This document shows positions 1 through 10,511 of a stretch of DNA of 64,000 bases, piece by piece. The position numbers were made by a program, and so were the translations under genes. The notes beneath the pieces were generated by a model. It did not search any database and had not been told where the DNA came from. It worked only from the letters and a program-made list of their open reading frames with translations. This DNA is from Acanthamoeba sp. SK_2022b (Eukaryota > Discosea > Longamoebia > Acanthamoebidae): contig JANDJZ010001717.1 of the NCBI GenBank assembly GCA_027943245.1, forward strand, positions 1-64,000. Direction: 5' to 3'. Numbering within the stretch: the first letter of the stretch is position 1; each line of letters starts with the position of its first letter.

Positions 1-381
1 TCCACGTCGGCGTGCAGGTGGAGCTGTTCAAGCTGCTGGTCAAGTGGCGCGCCATCGACCCGGAGAGCCGGCACCAGGACACGCTGGCGCTTATGCCGCT
101 CGTGCGGCTGCCGCTCATCTCGCCCGAGTACCTGTGCTCGCTGGTCAAGCCCTCCGGGCTCGTGCCGCTGGAGCCGCTCTTCGAGGCCATGACGTTCCAC
201 GCCAACCCCGACTGCCTCCGTATGCTCGAGCTCTCCTCCCCCCTTTCTCTCTCCCACACGACGCTGCTCGTCGCTGGCTCACACCGGTTTCTGTGTGCGT
301 CACACAGCCGACACGACGCTCACTCGATTTCAGCCACGCGACCTGCGCGAACTCAGCAAAGGCCAGCAAATAGCTCGGTAG
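1..381 (+). CDS. BTB/BACK-type protein, 3' end only (partial)
   Basis: The window opens inside an exon. Frame 3 reads HVGVQVELFKLLVKW and continues through a leucine-rich helical stretch ending near EAMTFHANP. This is the usual signature of the BACK domain that follows BTB/POZ domains in Cul3-adaptor-type proteins. A GT donor at 220 and an AG acceptor ending at 307 join in phase 1 to a short last exon (308-381) ending DLRELSKGQQIAR and TAG. The ending TRFQPRD is typical of BTB/BACK proteins without Kelch repeats. The BTB domain and start lie upstream of the window. Likely role, by family only: substrate adaptor of a ubiquitin ligase. The last-exon choice is the less certain part. Confidence 0.6.
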
Positions 382-842
382 GTTGGCCGTTCGCGCTTGA
401 TGACGAATCGGTCTGACGCCCTTTCCTCCTCGTTGTTGCTGTTGTCTATGTGGTGGTGGTGGTGGTGGCCAATATTGGCAGGCAGGTGATGAGCAAGCGA
501 GCGGCGGCGCGGAAGCAGGTGTCGGCGAGCATGAGCGAACCACTCCCGCTTCGCAGCGGCCACGACGAAGCCATGAGCGCCTAGGCAGATACACAAAAGG
601 CATTAGTGTGGGGGTGGCGGTGTACATAGCGTGCAATCCATTGGTTTGGGTTTCCTTTTTAATATATATTTATTCATGTTTTTTTTGCCCTACCAAGAAA
701 AATTCAGTTGATTAATTTATATATTAAATGTGGTTGTTAGGTGGCATCAAATATTAATATTTCCTAGTACATAAATGCAGAAAAGAAAGAAACGAAGCCA
801 AGAACAAGCAGTAACCAGACCACCAAGCCAACAGCAAACAGA
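382..842. other. Intergenic, no gene seen
   Basis: No coding exon is supported here. The part after about 640 turns AT-rich (poly-T and TATATTTA stretches) and probably holds the promoter of the BTB gene starting at 843. No specific element could be assigned. Confidence 0.5.
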
Positions 843-3129
843 ATGAAGAGGCCGTTAATCACCTTTGGTGCCAACGTCGTAGCGGCGGAACAGCTGCGCG
901 AGGCAGAGGACTCAGAGGGGGAGGAGAGGCCCGAGAAAAAGGCCAGGCGGGTGATGGAGAGGACCCGCAAGGAGCACGAGCAGCGGCAAGGCGTCAAGGA
1001 GGCGACCGTGCTCACAAAGGCCGCCAGCCTGCGCACCCGCGGAGTCTTCACCGACCTCACCCTTGCGACGCTCGACGGCCACCGACTGCCGGTCCATCGC
1101 CTCGTTCTGGCCACCGTGCTCCCGTCCACGTCACTTCTCCACAGCCTCGTCGTCGAGGCGCCCGCTATGACGACATCAGAACCGAACGTGGCCGCTGTGC
1201 GCTGCTCGGGTCGCATGATGGAACTCATGCTCGGTTTCATCTATGAGGGCCTGCTCACGATGAGCACCGCCTCGACAGCCTACGAAGGAGCGGCTGGAAC
1301 CGATGTTGCCTCGGGCTCCTCGTCGTCTGCCGTGCATCCCGATGAAGTGTCGGAGCTGGTGCGCTGTGCCGAGAACTTTGGCGTACCGGGCCTTGCCGAG
1401 CGCGTGCGCGAGGAGATGCGGCGGGAGATGCTCGAGGAGGGGCGTGTGGAGAAGGCCGTCGCGTACCTCTATCACCTGCACATCCACGCACAGCGCCAGG
1501 CCACCGAGGCCCAATCGCTCTTGGCCTTTGTGGTGGACCTGATAGCGCACAACTTTGAGCATTTCGTGTCGACATTCTACTTCAACGTGCTCCCGTTCAC
1601 GCTCTTCCATCGCATCATCCACCACCCGTACGTGGTCCCCCGCGTCTTGTCTTGCTTCAACACTCGACTCGGCTCTCTCACACTCCTCACCTTGCCGCGT
1701 GCAGCGAGCTCGCGGTGCGAAAGGGGAAGGAGGCGGTGGTGTGGGACACCGTACGCAAGTACTGCGTAACGGTCATGCCGACGCTCTCGGCGCAAGCAAC
1801 GGCTGATCTCGTTTCTGCTGTTCGTCTCTTGCCTTCCTCTCTTTCTGCTTGTGTCGCGCTGTTATGACGATGTGTGATGTATGCTTGCGTGCGTGTGTGT
1901 GGCTGTGGGTGTGCGCCAGGTACGATTCGGCTACATGTCTGCGCAAGAGTTGCACGGCGCCGAGATGTCTGGCCTGGTCTCAGACGACCTCATCAAGGAG
2001 GGCTACTTCCACAGCCTCCAGCGCAAGGAGAGCTGCGCCAAGTGGAATCGTCACGTCAAGCAGATCTTGAAGCAGCCGATGGACCTGATCCCTCCCGCAT
2101 ATATCAGGTGGGGCGCCGCCCATATTGTGGGGTGCAGTAAGGCCAGGTCTAACCTCAAGGAGGATGGGCTTCGCAGGTCGCTCCCCAGGCCGCAGCTGGG
2201 CAAGGTTGGCCGTGCCGATATCACCACGTTCTCCCAAGGGGAGGAAAAGGTGTTCCGCTACAAGAACAGGGACTTTGGCCAGGATGGCATCGTGTGGTGG
2301 CTTGGCACCAATCGCGGCAAAGCGAGCAACTACACCAACCCGCTCGACTCCAAGCTCATCGGGCTCACGCCCTCGAGCCACTACAACGGTACTGTGCCAA
2401 CCTTCTTCTGTATTTTCTCCCTCCATGCGTGCGTCATCACGTTGACATCTGCAATACCGGTCCTCCTCCCCTCCTCCAGGTTATGAGCTGAAGGCGGTGT
2501 TCAACGGCTACCTGGACAATTCCGGACGGCTTCGACGCGGTGGCGACTTCTTCACCAATTCGGCCCCCAGCTCCTGGCTTGTCTTTGACTTTGGGACCAC
2601 GTACCGACGCTTGCGTGTTGCTCCCACGCACATCACGTACGCCCCCCCCCAGCTCCACGCCGCCACCACGTGTCAATTGAATGCAAACACATGTGCAGCA
2701 TCAAGAGCGCGTCTGGAGGCTCGTATTCGCTCTGCAGCTTCAACTTTGAGGCCTCCCATCGTGGCACAGCCAGCGCCAAGTGGAAGACGCTGCTGAGTGT
2801 GTCCAACGACACCTCCCTGCAGTCTGGGGGTTCAAAGACTTGGCCTATCATTCCAAAGCGTGAGGTTCATGCTGGCCATGTATGGATGGGTGGTGCTTCC
2901 TTGTGCGCCACTGATACGCGCTCTGAATCTCGGATGGCAGGGCGACGCCGAGGGCAGTGATGATGACAAGCAGGAAGATGAGGAAGAGGAAGACGAGGAG
3001 AACTATGGAGACCAGACGGGCTATCGCTACTTTCGTATCTTTTGTACTGGCAAAGACACCTCCGGAACCGACTACCTTGCGCTGAGCGGGTTTGAGATCT
3101 ACGGCCGCGTCCAGTACCTTGACAAGTGA
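843..3129 (+). CDS. BTB/BACK protein with C-terminal discoidin-like (F5/8 type C) domain
   Basis: Six exons keep frame: 843-1627, 1705-1810, 1920-2388, 2480-2636, 2699-2864, 2941-3129. The first exon carries a charged basic leader (EKKARRVMERTRKEHEQRQ), then a BTB fold (FTDLTLATLDGHRLPVHRLV) with an inserted Ser/Gly/Ala-rich loop, then BACK helices. The last four exons read like the discoidin-type domain often found behind BTB domains in amoebae: GYELKAVFNGYLDN, WLVFDFGTTYRRLR, PTHITIKSASGGSYSLCSF, SNDTSLQSGG, and the final YLALSGFEIYGRVQYLDK. An acidic insert rich in D and E sits just before the last strand. Family knowledge suggests a Cul3-type adaptor; the ligand is unknown. The donor at 2865 (GTTCAT) is weak and that junction is the least sure. 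Confidence 0.8.
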
Positions 3130-3688
3130 TCTCCCTCACGCACACACCACACCCTTGAGGTCGCCAGGAACGGCTAGTACTACCAAGGTGTTCAAGGCAC
3201 TGAAAACATGCCTGCACCTTGTTGTTGCTGAGGAGCACCAACCTCTGCCTGCAACCTCTTGGCCATCTCATCTGCCTTTTTATATGTCATGCAGATCATT
3301 TGCAATGCCAATGAAGAAAATGTTCATCTGCGAAACGCCACTAAAACAACATCCCTGGCTCCATGGGGAGCGCCACCAATGACTGCCCAACACAATCAAA
3401 CTCCTGAGTGGAGGACCATTCAACAGAGTGTTCGCTATGGATTGCTGAGATTGACATGCAGGGTGATGGACAAATAGTGGGTGGACCACCATACAGAGTG
3501 TACAGAAAAAAGTTACAATGACTCTTTTGACAATGTACACTTTTTTTACACAACTGGAATAAAAACACACTGAAATATGAACAAGGCCTCAAAAAAAAGC
3601 TTCAAATTCTGTACACTGAGGTAAAACAGTGTTGAAAATATGATGTTTTGTACTTGACGAAATGTATTGGTCAACAGGAAGTTGTGTT

Positions 3689-3830
3689 TTCAGGAAAATG
3701 AGACGTTGACTCTTTTTCTGTAGACACCTGTCTGGGAAGGTGTCCTAAATGTCTACCCCTGCATTACTGCTAATTTGACTGTTGAAAACTGTAGACATTT
3801 TGAGAAGGGGCAGTGTCTCATTTTCCTGAA
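3689..3830. repeat. 16-bp perfect inverted repeat with 110-bp spacer
   Basis: TTCAGGAAAATGAGAC at 3689-3704 is exactly the reverse complement of 3815-3830. The flanks stay partly similar (GTGTT outside both arms). The spacer contains further short inverted matches (ATGTCTAC against GTAGACAT). This resembles a small hairpin-forming element or the ends of a MITE-like sequence. No target-site duplication was identified. Confidence 0.7.
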
Positions 3831-4049
3831 CACTCAGTTTGATCTCTTCTAAACCTTCAAAAATTTCATTTCAGTATATTCATGCAAAGTGAGATGATAG
3901 CAAAATTTCTTGATGTTGAGTAAAAAACACATAACAAGAAGAACTGTTTTTTCACAAACATCTTTTAAGGGTTGGTACCAATGCACATCAGGTCTGAGTG
4001 ATTTTGTGTCGACGTACCTGTTTGTTAGATGTTACAGCTCAAATTTGGT

Positions 4050-4872
4050 AAAGATAATTCACTTTTGTTAAAATCTTAAAAATTTATCTTCTGCAAACCA
4101 TAAAATTGCCCTTTCAAATATGCATATGATGACCTAAACTCAATTTTATCCATCCAAATTTAGAATACAAAAATCAATTTTAAAATGACTGGATCTCTCT
4201 GTTGATAAGAGAGGCAGTTCTAGATGCTGCTGTCCCCCACACAACAGATTGAGGCCAAATGTTGATGTTGTGCTCTGCAACATATTGGCTGACCTTACAC
4301 CCCACCTCTGGGATGCAACATCACCTTCCCCATCAAGGGAGAAGGATGCTTTGGGAAGCAAGTCCCAAAAGCGCCATATGTCTTCCTCATCCTCATCCTC
4401 TTCTTCCACCTCTTCCTACAAGCACCATGCTAGGGAGGAGGAGGAGGAGGATCGCTTCAATGAAGATGAGCCTGAGACTTCCCTGTCTGAGGACTGTGAC
4501 CATGATGTTTAACTTGCATTTAAAAATACAGCCTTCTTTGTTTTTATTCCAATTCGACCCTTTCACAAAATGTTCAAGTTGGTCCCTTGTGCTGCAAGCA
4601 CATCAACAATTAACGCTTCATTTCTGCCCAGTATCTGTCCCTTTGCCCAAACAGGAGCCTTATTTTTCCTCCTAACAGAATAAAAATCAGATATCTTTGG
4701 CAATATCACATCAGGAGTTCTCAAAATATTACCACATCATATTCACTTTTGCTATTATTTTAACAATTCATTTTCTTCAAAGATTAAAAATGCTATTATA
4801 AATATGCATATGATGACCTAAACTCAATTTTATCTATCCAAAATTAGAATTCAAAATCAATAAAATGACTGG
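4050..4872. repeat. Imperfect direct repeat pair about 680 bp apart
   Basis: Copy A (about 4050-4192) and copy B (about 4735-4872) share a strongly matching core: AAATATGCATATGATGACC, then CTAAACTCAATTTTATC, then AAAATGACTGG. Upstream both begin ATTCACTTTTG. The copies differ by point changes and small indels, so the duplication is not recent. About 540 bp lies between them. This could be a tandem duplication, or long direct repeats flanking a decayed mobile element. Confidence 0.7.
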
Positions 4873-5217
4873 TAGTTAATTGAGGATGACCCATTTTTGA
4901 GTTGTTGCATATCCACTCCATTGTTGCCTGATCAATTTTCATTTGTTTATAGTTTCCTGCATATGCTTTATCAGCTCTTGGTCAACCACTTTGCTGCTGC
5001 CTCTCATCAAAATGCCACTGTGTTTGAAGTAGAACTTCTTGCATTCTGTTCCATTCAAACAATCTTCTAAACCATTTTGTGGTTGTGGTGGTTTACTGAG
5101 TCCACTATGGTGTTGAGCGTCACTGCCACTTCAGCTCCTTTCCTAAAAACCTCCTTGTCTGCTCCACAAAGCCCATGTCAGCACTCACGACGCTTCCCTC
5201 CCTTCTCCTCAGGCTCT

Positions 5218-7581
5218 ATGGCTCAGAATAGTCGTTCCCAAGGCGCAGAGCTATCCCAAAGTCAAACAGCAAAAACACAAACAGTTCTTATGGAAGTTGA
5301 AGTAGATGAGGAGGTCCAGCAATGGGCAGCAGCAGCACGGATTAGCGACTTGCTCCCAAAGTTGCGCGAAGGGCACTTGAACACTATGCAATTAGTAAGA
5401 TGCATCAAGATGCAAGACCTAGTGGAGATTGGTATCACCGCGCCTGGTGATCGCTATCGCCTTCTTTTGGCAGTCCAGCAAGCCAGCGCCGAGGCAGGTC
5501 TGTGCGCTCAGCCTTCTTTCTTCTTTTCCCAATACTGACATGATAGCAGGGGGGGAACAAATAACCTTGAACGTTGGCCAGACTTCAGCCCCCAGCCCGC
5601 AGTGGCCGTCTTCCGCACACGGTTTGTTCTGCAGCAGGGGCATAAATGTTGATTGGATTGCTCACTTCTCTTGACTCCTCTCTCTCAGACATACGCCTGG
5701 TGAATGAGAAATTACAAGATCTCGAAAGCAAATTCAATGAGTTCACCATCAAGGACAAGCAAACAAAGGACCTCTTAATGGCCCTCGCCACCAATGACCG
5801 ATCTGACCGTACGTTCTTCGGGGGAAACAATAATATTATTTCTTATGCGCGGTGCCCATTGGGCAGGGAGCATGCCGTCTACTTTCGCTGAGCGTTACGA
5901 CCGACTCCCCAAGGCCCAAGTCGCCAAGGCGTGGTTCTCTGTCGCCACACAACGCCCGGCTGTACGCGGCAGAAGCAGGCGGGCGAAGAAGCAGTTTCTA
6001 TTTCCCGAGGGCGGCTATCCGGCGGCGGGCGCTGACGAGGCTCGAGTTGTGCAGCCCTACTGGTCCGAGAAGCTCAAGAACTTCCCCAACAAGGAAGACC
6101 TGGCTGTGGTTCTAGAGGACACCCACCGATTGGTGTCATACGGCAACCGCAAGCCGGACGTGGTGGGCTACCTGGCCGGAAAGCCGCGGTGCGTCTTCCA
6201 CATCGCGCTGGTGGGCGACGTCAAGGCCCGACGCCAGGCGAACAAAGATAGCTTTGACGCTTTCGAAAAGGGCCATCTGGAATCCTTCCTTGAGGACCTG
6301 TTGCTTGAATTCCAGCCCTACCGACGAGCTGTGACCGGCTTCCTCACCGACGGCTGCCTCATCCAGTTCTTCCAGCTCGAGAGACTTGATCTAAGTTTGG
6401 CCGAGTTGCAGTGGACTGAGGGACCGGTGCTTCACCTGCACGACGAGGGCGACAAGTGGCTGCTGGGGCTCCTGCAGGACCCCAAAGTGCATGAGCTTCC
6501 GGCCGACATCGTCATCGGTCAGGAGCCGGTGGTCATGGACCAGCTCCTTGGCGTTGGAGGATCTGCTGTCGTGTACAGCGGCTTGTATCAAGGTACAATT
6601 GTTACAGGGCTTCCGACTTGTATACACTCCCTTAGTTCTTGTCTCACCCTAGAAACGTTCATGCGTATTGGGCCACAACAACAACAAAAATACAAAAAAA
6701 AAAAAAAAAAAAAAAAACAGGCGCCCAAGTGGTGGTAAAGCGATCCAATTCGACGCACAAGCTGTACCACCTGCAACAAGAAGCCTCCGTCTTGTGCAGG
6801 ATTGAAGGTGTGGTGCCCCGCGTGCCCCAGCTGATCGCCTGCGACGAGCAGAGTCTCGTGCTTCTGTTGCAGCCTGTGGGAGTTCAGTTCGCCTCCAGGG
6901 TGTCTCATTTCACCCAGTGCAAGGTTCTTGTCCCCCCCCCCCCAACATTGAAACCTTGCAGGCTGATCGTACGTGCGCAAACATACATACGAAATTTTAT
7001 GCCCAGACCAATCCGCTGGTGGTGGCCACGGCAGATGATTTCTGTCAGCTGGTGGACATTCTTCAGACCGTGCACAGCCAGCACAACTTGGTTCACCGCG
7101 ATGTGCGACTTCCCAACTTTTTCAGAGACAAAGAGTCCGGCATGGTATCCCCTCCACTCCACCACCACCACCACCCCATCAACAACGAGCGACCAATCAA
7201 CACTTCTTCTACTGACGCGAGCTGCCAAACAATCCAACACAGGTGTTTCTGAACGATTGGGGCTGTGCGGTGGAGAAGGCGAGGAAGGTGCACTTCTCGG
7301 GGGCACTGCAGCACGCTCCGCTTCGTGTGCTCGAACGGCGGAAGGAGCGACGCCTCTACAAGCCTCAGTTTAGTGACGATCTGGAGATGCTTGTACGGAG
7401 CGTCTTCCACAGTTTTTCGATGACCACCTTCGAGACGATTCGCCTGCAAGAAGACGAGAGCCAGATCATCAACTTTTGGAGGCACCACCTGGCACCCTCC
7501 ATCTGGTCTGACATGCTCGCCGCTGCCCAACGTGAGGACTACGATGACCTCAAGATCCGCATCCGCAACCTCCTTGCTTGA
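5218..7581 (+). CDS. Crinkler (CRN)-like protein: REase-fold nuclease plus protein kinase, SAM-like N-terminus
   Basis: Six exons keep frame: 5218-5497, 5689-5808, 5867-6592, 6721-6923, 7007-7144, 7243-7581 (601 aa). Residues about 22-85 look like a SAM-type helical domain (VQQWAAAARISDLLPKLREG, LVEIGITAPGDRYRLL). A short coiled coil follows (RLVNEKLQDLESKFNEF). The middle region holds a PD-(D/E)xK-like core: KPD at 229-231 and DVK at 251-253. The C-terminus is a complete kinase: glycine loop GVGGSAVVY (362-370), Lys382 in VVVK, catalytic HRDVRLPNFF (473-482), and NDWG in place of DFG (493-496). The nuclease-then-kinase order matches the C-terminal modules of Crinkler-type effectors known from oomycetes, chytrids and some free-living protists. 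No secretion signal is seen. Function here (host interaction, competition, or self-directed) is unknown. Other possibility: an unusual kinase with an unrelated middle domain. Confidence 0.75.
6692..6717 (+). repeat. Poly-A run in intron
   Basis: A run of roughly 26 A residues ends just before the CAG acceptor at 6718-6720 of the Crinkler-like gene, in place of a normal pyrimidine tract. Length may be unreliable. Confidence 0.8.
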
Positions 7582-7818
7582 GGCCCCACGACAAGCAACG
7601 ATCCCCTGTTTCTCTCTCTCTCTCTCTCTCTCCTTGCACAGTCTTTTATCTCGAAAACATGTACATGTTTCAGGTACTTGATCTTGGCGCCGAGCATGGC
7701 GAGGAGGTCAACCTTTTCCGTGGACACGTTGTCGGGCTGGTAGAGCTCGCCCTCCTATCCGCCCGCGCTCCCCAGCCAAGCCAGCGCACTGCCCGAGCTA
7801 GTGCTGACGGTGGTCGTT

Positions 7819-8025
7819 ATGTATCTCTCGGTACCGTTGGCGGCTTCTGGTCGTGCCACTCGGTGGCCATGTGTGCGTCTGGCCCGCCCTGCAGCTGAAC
7901 AACACACTCAAGCAAAACGTGGCGGAGCTGAGCCAGGCGAGCACCGGACCAGCGGACAAAGCCGCCCGCAGAAGACGTCTCAGGTCAGCCCCTTGATCCT
8001 TGAGTTGCGCTGGTTGTTGGTGTGG
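7819..8025 (+). pseudogene. Copied 3' end of PA28/REG proteasome activator gene (direct block)
   Basis: This block starts ATGTATCTCTCGGTACCG and continues through the last intron and last exon (from CTGAACAACAC, past GGCGGAGCTGAGCCAGGCGA) to the stop context of the gene whose full copy is at 36122-37709. It matches about 37503-37735 nearly base for base. The copied intron is about 30 nt shorter. It has no upstream exons in order, so it cannot make the full protein. It is directly followed by an inverted block from the same gene. Confidence 0.85.
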
Positions 8026-8034
8026 GTGCCTTGA

Positions 8035-8245
8035 CCCATCTCAACGTCACACCGAGACTGGGAAGAGGCGAGGGGCAAGGCTTACCGGAAGTCTTCCACG
8101 TTTGGTCGCTTGGTGATCTGGGCGAGGAGGAGGCCTCAGGAGATGGGGAAGTTCTTGAGCGTGTCGATGACCGACTGCCCGGTGGAGTTGACCTGCTCGA
8201 GCTCGTTCGCTATCTCCTCCTGGAGCATGCCGGTGGGCAGGTTTG
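8035..8245 (-). pseudogene. Copied internal exon of PA28/REG gene in inverted orientation
   Basis: Read on the minus strand, this block reproduces the exon at 37207-37340 with its flanks (CTCAAGAACTTCCCCATCTC, ATCACCAAGCGACCAAA, donor CGGTAAGCC). It differs from the source by a few substitutions. In the source gene this exon lies upstream of the sequence copied at 7819-8025. Here it lies after it and inverted, so the locus is a rearranged fragment. Confidence 0.85.
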
Positions 8246-8556
8246 CCTCTTTGAAGCGCCACCTTGCGGCAGGACGGGCGGAGGACACTGCCCCATAAGC
8301 ACCTTGGACCTAAACGACCATGCCGCCAGAGTAAGGTGATAGACAACCAATCACAAACAGTGTCTGGTCATACAAAGTCAAAGGTCCACTACGATGGCCT
8401 TGATAATTTGGTGATGCTCTGCACAGTGCCTGGGATGCTCCATGACGTGGTGCACACTAACGTCAGAGCAGGATACTGGTTTTTCTTCAAACTAGGATAT
8501 GCGTGGCACAACATCCCCCCTCAAACAGTTGCAATTTCATAAGAATTGCATTTTTA

Positions 8557-10511
8557 TCAGGGTGTGGGACGTGGTGTTGCAGACCAGCACGTGCTGTCGG
8601 GCAACGGACAGGTGCCTCCACCAGAGGTCCCGCATGGTGGGGGAGTGGTGAAGTCGAACGGGAAGTAGGACCACGCTATCCGGGGGGCATTCAACACCTC
8701 TTGGGTCTCGGCGGGGCTCTTCTTGGCCAGCGCATTCGGAACCTGCCCCACAATAAGATAAATGAGCAATCAGGGCGTGCAGCATGGGAAGCAGGTGGGC
8801 GTCACACTTTTGCCTCGTGCTCGTAGTTGTAGTGGAACAAAATGAACTCTTCAGTGGATCGATCGTAGCCCCGAGCCTCACGCCGTGACCCATACCACAC
8901 GCTCTTCGCGGCCGAGCCTGTCCCACCACGTTAGCATCCTTGCAGACCTTTGACTTCATCAGGCAACGAATGCTGGAGTGGACCTAATCGTTCGAGCACG
9001 TGAGGGCCTGGCCGTTGGGGCGTCGACGTCCACGTGTCCTGGTACAACAAGGGCGCTTCTAGCCGCTCAAGCAACGGCACAGTCTCGGGCTGCGCTCCAA
9101 ATCCCACAAGAAACCGTGAGCACATCACGCACCACGCTTGCGCTGTGTCCTGTTGCGGGTACCTCGCGATCTGAATGAAGGAGCAACCGACCATTGTCCC
9201 AGATCAGGACACGGCCATCACGCGCATCCCAACGGCTTGCAGCCTTGCCTGAGAACTGGCGGCCAGACGCCCGTGAGTCCCATGTGCAGATCTTGTGGCG
9301 CACAGCAGAGCCGACCGGCAGTACGTACCTGGAGGGGCATCAATTTGATGTGTAGAGTGCTGCTGTAGAGGGCCCACTTGGAGAAGGAGGTCTCCTCCCA
9401 CGCAAACGCGGGACTGGAGGTCGCAAGAGTCTCAGCTCTTTCCACGTTCTACTGAGAGCAAGGGTCAGTGGTGTCAGTCGACCGACACGGTGATGCTCTG
9501 GGGTGATCAGACCTTCCAAGCTTCGTTGATTTCCTGTCGGTTGGCGAGGATGGTAAGCTGTCCCTGGAGGTACAGTAGCCCGGCACCATTGTTGAAGGAC
9601 ATAATGTCAAACTGGCGTAGATCTTGCGCGCTCACTAGTCGAGAGACATCGCCCACCAGCGTGTCGATGTCACCCCACGCCCAGTGCGAGTAGTTTCCTG
9701 ACATCGCACAACAGGTCAGGTCGCGTTCTCGCCCTGCAGAAATGTCATGCCAAGTGTGGATGCTCGCTGCGGGAGGGGTTCACCGATGATGTCCCGAAAC
9801 GCAGCACCGAAGAGCGGCTTGTAGACGCCCACCTTTCGTGGATTGAGACGGAGCGCGTTCCTCACTCTATTCTGCGCTTGCTCGTCCACGACATGCTGGC
9901 CAAGCCCCTGTGAAATGGTGTGAGACGGCTTCGCACGCCCTCGTGTGATATGGTGTGAGTGTGATGAGTGAGGAGGCCCGCGAACCGCTTTGAGAACGCC
10001 AAGCAGACGGTCAACCACCTCTCCGTCTTTTAGACTCACGTAGTGGATGTTGTCCGCCTGCACACTGGACCACAGATGGTCACGGAGCGGAAAAAGCGGA
10101 AGAGAGACGGGGAGAGAGAGAGGAGATAAAATGTAGTTAAGGCGTAGGAGCGCACTCTGGGAGAACCATGGTGGCATTCTCATAGGCCAGGTACAGGTGC
10201 AGGTAGGGCGAAGATGCCGCGATGCTGCGGAGGCAAAATGCGGCGTAGGGCGGCATTGTCGGGGCGGACAGGAAGGGCACCACCCACGCCACGCGCTGGT
10301 CGGGGTCCCATCGCGGACAGTCGCTGGCTGGCTGCGGCTTACCGGGGCTAAGGTCGGTGTCTAATTCGGCGACGATAACCACCAGGTCTTGTGCAGGCAG
10401 CTGCTGGTCCGGTGCGAAAAAGAAGAAGAGGGTGGTGAGGAGAAAGCAGCAGGCCACGATGCACCGAGGCCCCCAAGCCCGCACGGAACGGTTTACTTCA
10501 GAGGTTTGCAT
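8557..10511 (-). CDS. Type II membrane protein, glycosyltransferase-like (DUF6625-like)
   Basis: Nine exons keep frame on the minus strand: 10167-10511, 9986-10057, 9784-9907, 9513-9697, 9325-9448, 9163-9248, 9000-9089, 8808-8876, 8557-8742 (426 aa). The N-terminus has a short basic cytoplasmic tail, then one hydrophobic anchor (CIVACCFLLTTLFFFF), as in Golgi type II enzymes. Luminal motifs include RVAWVVPFLSAPTMPPYAAF, KVGVYKPLFGAAFRDIIG, YSHWAWGDIDTLVGDVSRL and FDIMSFNNGAGLLYLQGQL. The HWAWGDID motif, a DxD-like site, resembles a poorly characterised family of predicted glycosyltransferases seen in algae, protists and some giant viruses. I assign that family from memory. Substrate unknown. 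Exons 9000-9089 and 9163-9248 rest on phase and splice sites more than on homology. Confidence 0.65.

Larger units (their letters stand above)
3130..5217. other. AT-rich, CpG-poor intergenic block with repeats
   Basis: About 2 kb without a supported gene. Composition differs sharply from the neighbouring genes: AT-rich and with few CpG dinucleotides. It contains a 16-bp perfect inverted repeat (3689-3704 and 3815-3830) and a direct repeat pair (about 4050-4192 and 4735-4872). Between the direct repeats, 4249-4512 could encode 87 residues starting RPNVDVVLCNILADL and ending in an acidic tail. It is preceded by an AG acceptor-like site and might be a transposon remnant, but no domain is recognisable. 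The last 60 bases before 5218 end in a pyrimidine-rich CTCCTCAG, so an upstream non-coding exon of the next gene is possible. Confidence 0.5.
7582..8556. other. Scrambled intergenic region with gene fragments
   Basis: A (TC)n stretch (about 7612-7633) is followed by an orphan minus-strand coding-like piece (about 7674-7780; reads PDNVSTEKVDLLAMLGAKIK, not recognised). Then come two blocks copied from the proteasome activator gene (separate entries). From about 8250 to 8556 nothing coding is seen. Confidence 0.55.

Noticed and set aside
145..636. Minus-strand 163-codon frame near the window start
   Set aside because: It overlaps the BACK exon antisense and low-complexity His/Pro/Gln codons. 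No motif or splice support.
4050..4872. LTR retrotransposon
   Set aside because: The direct repeats are short and imperfect, the interior is only about 540 bp, and no reverse transcriptase, gag, primer-binding site or TG...CA ends were seen.
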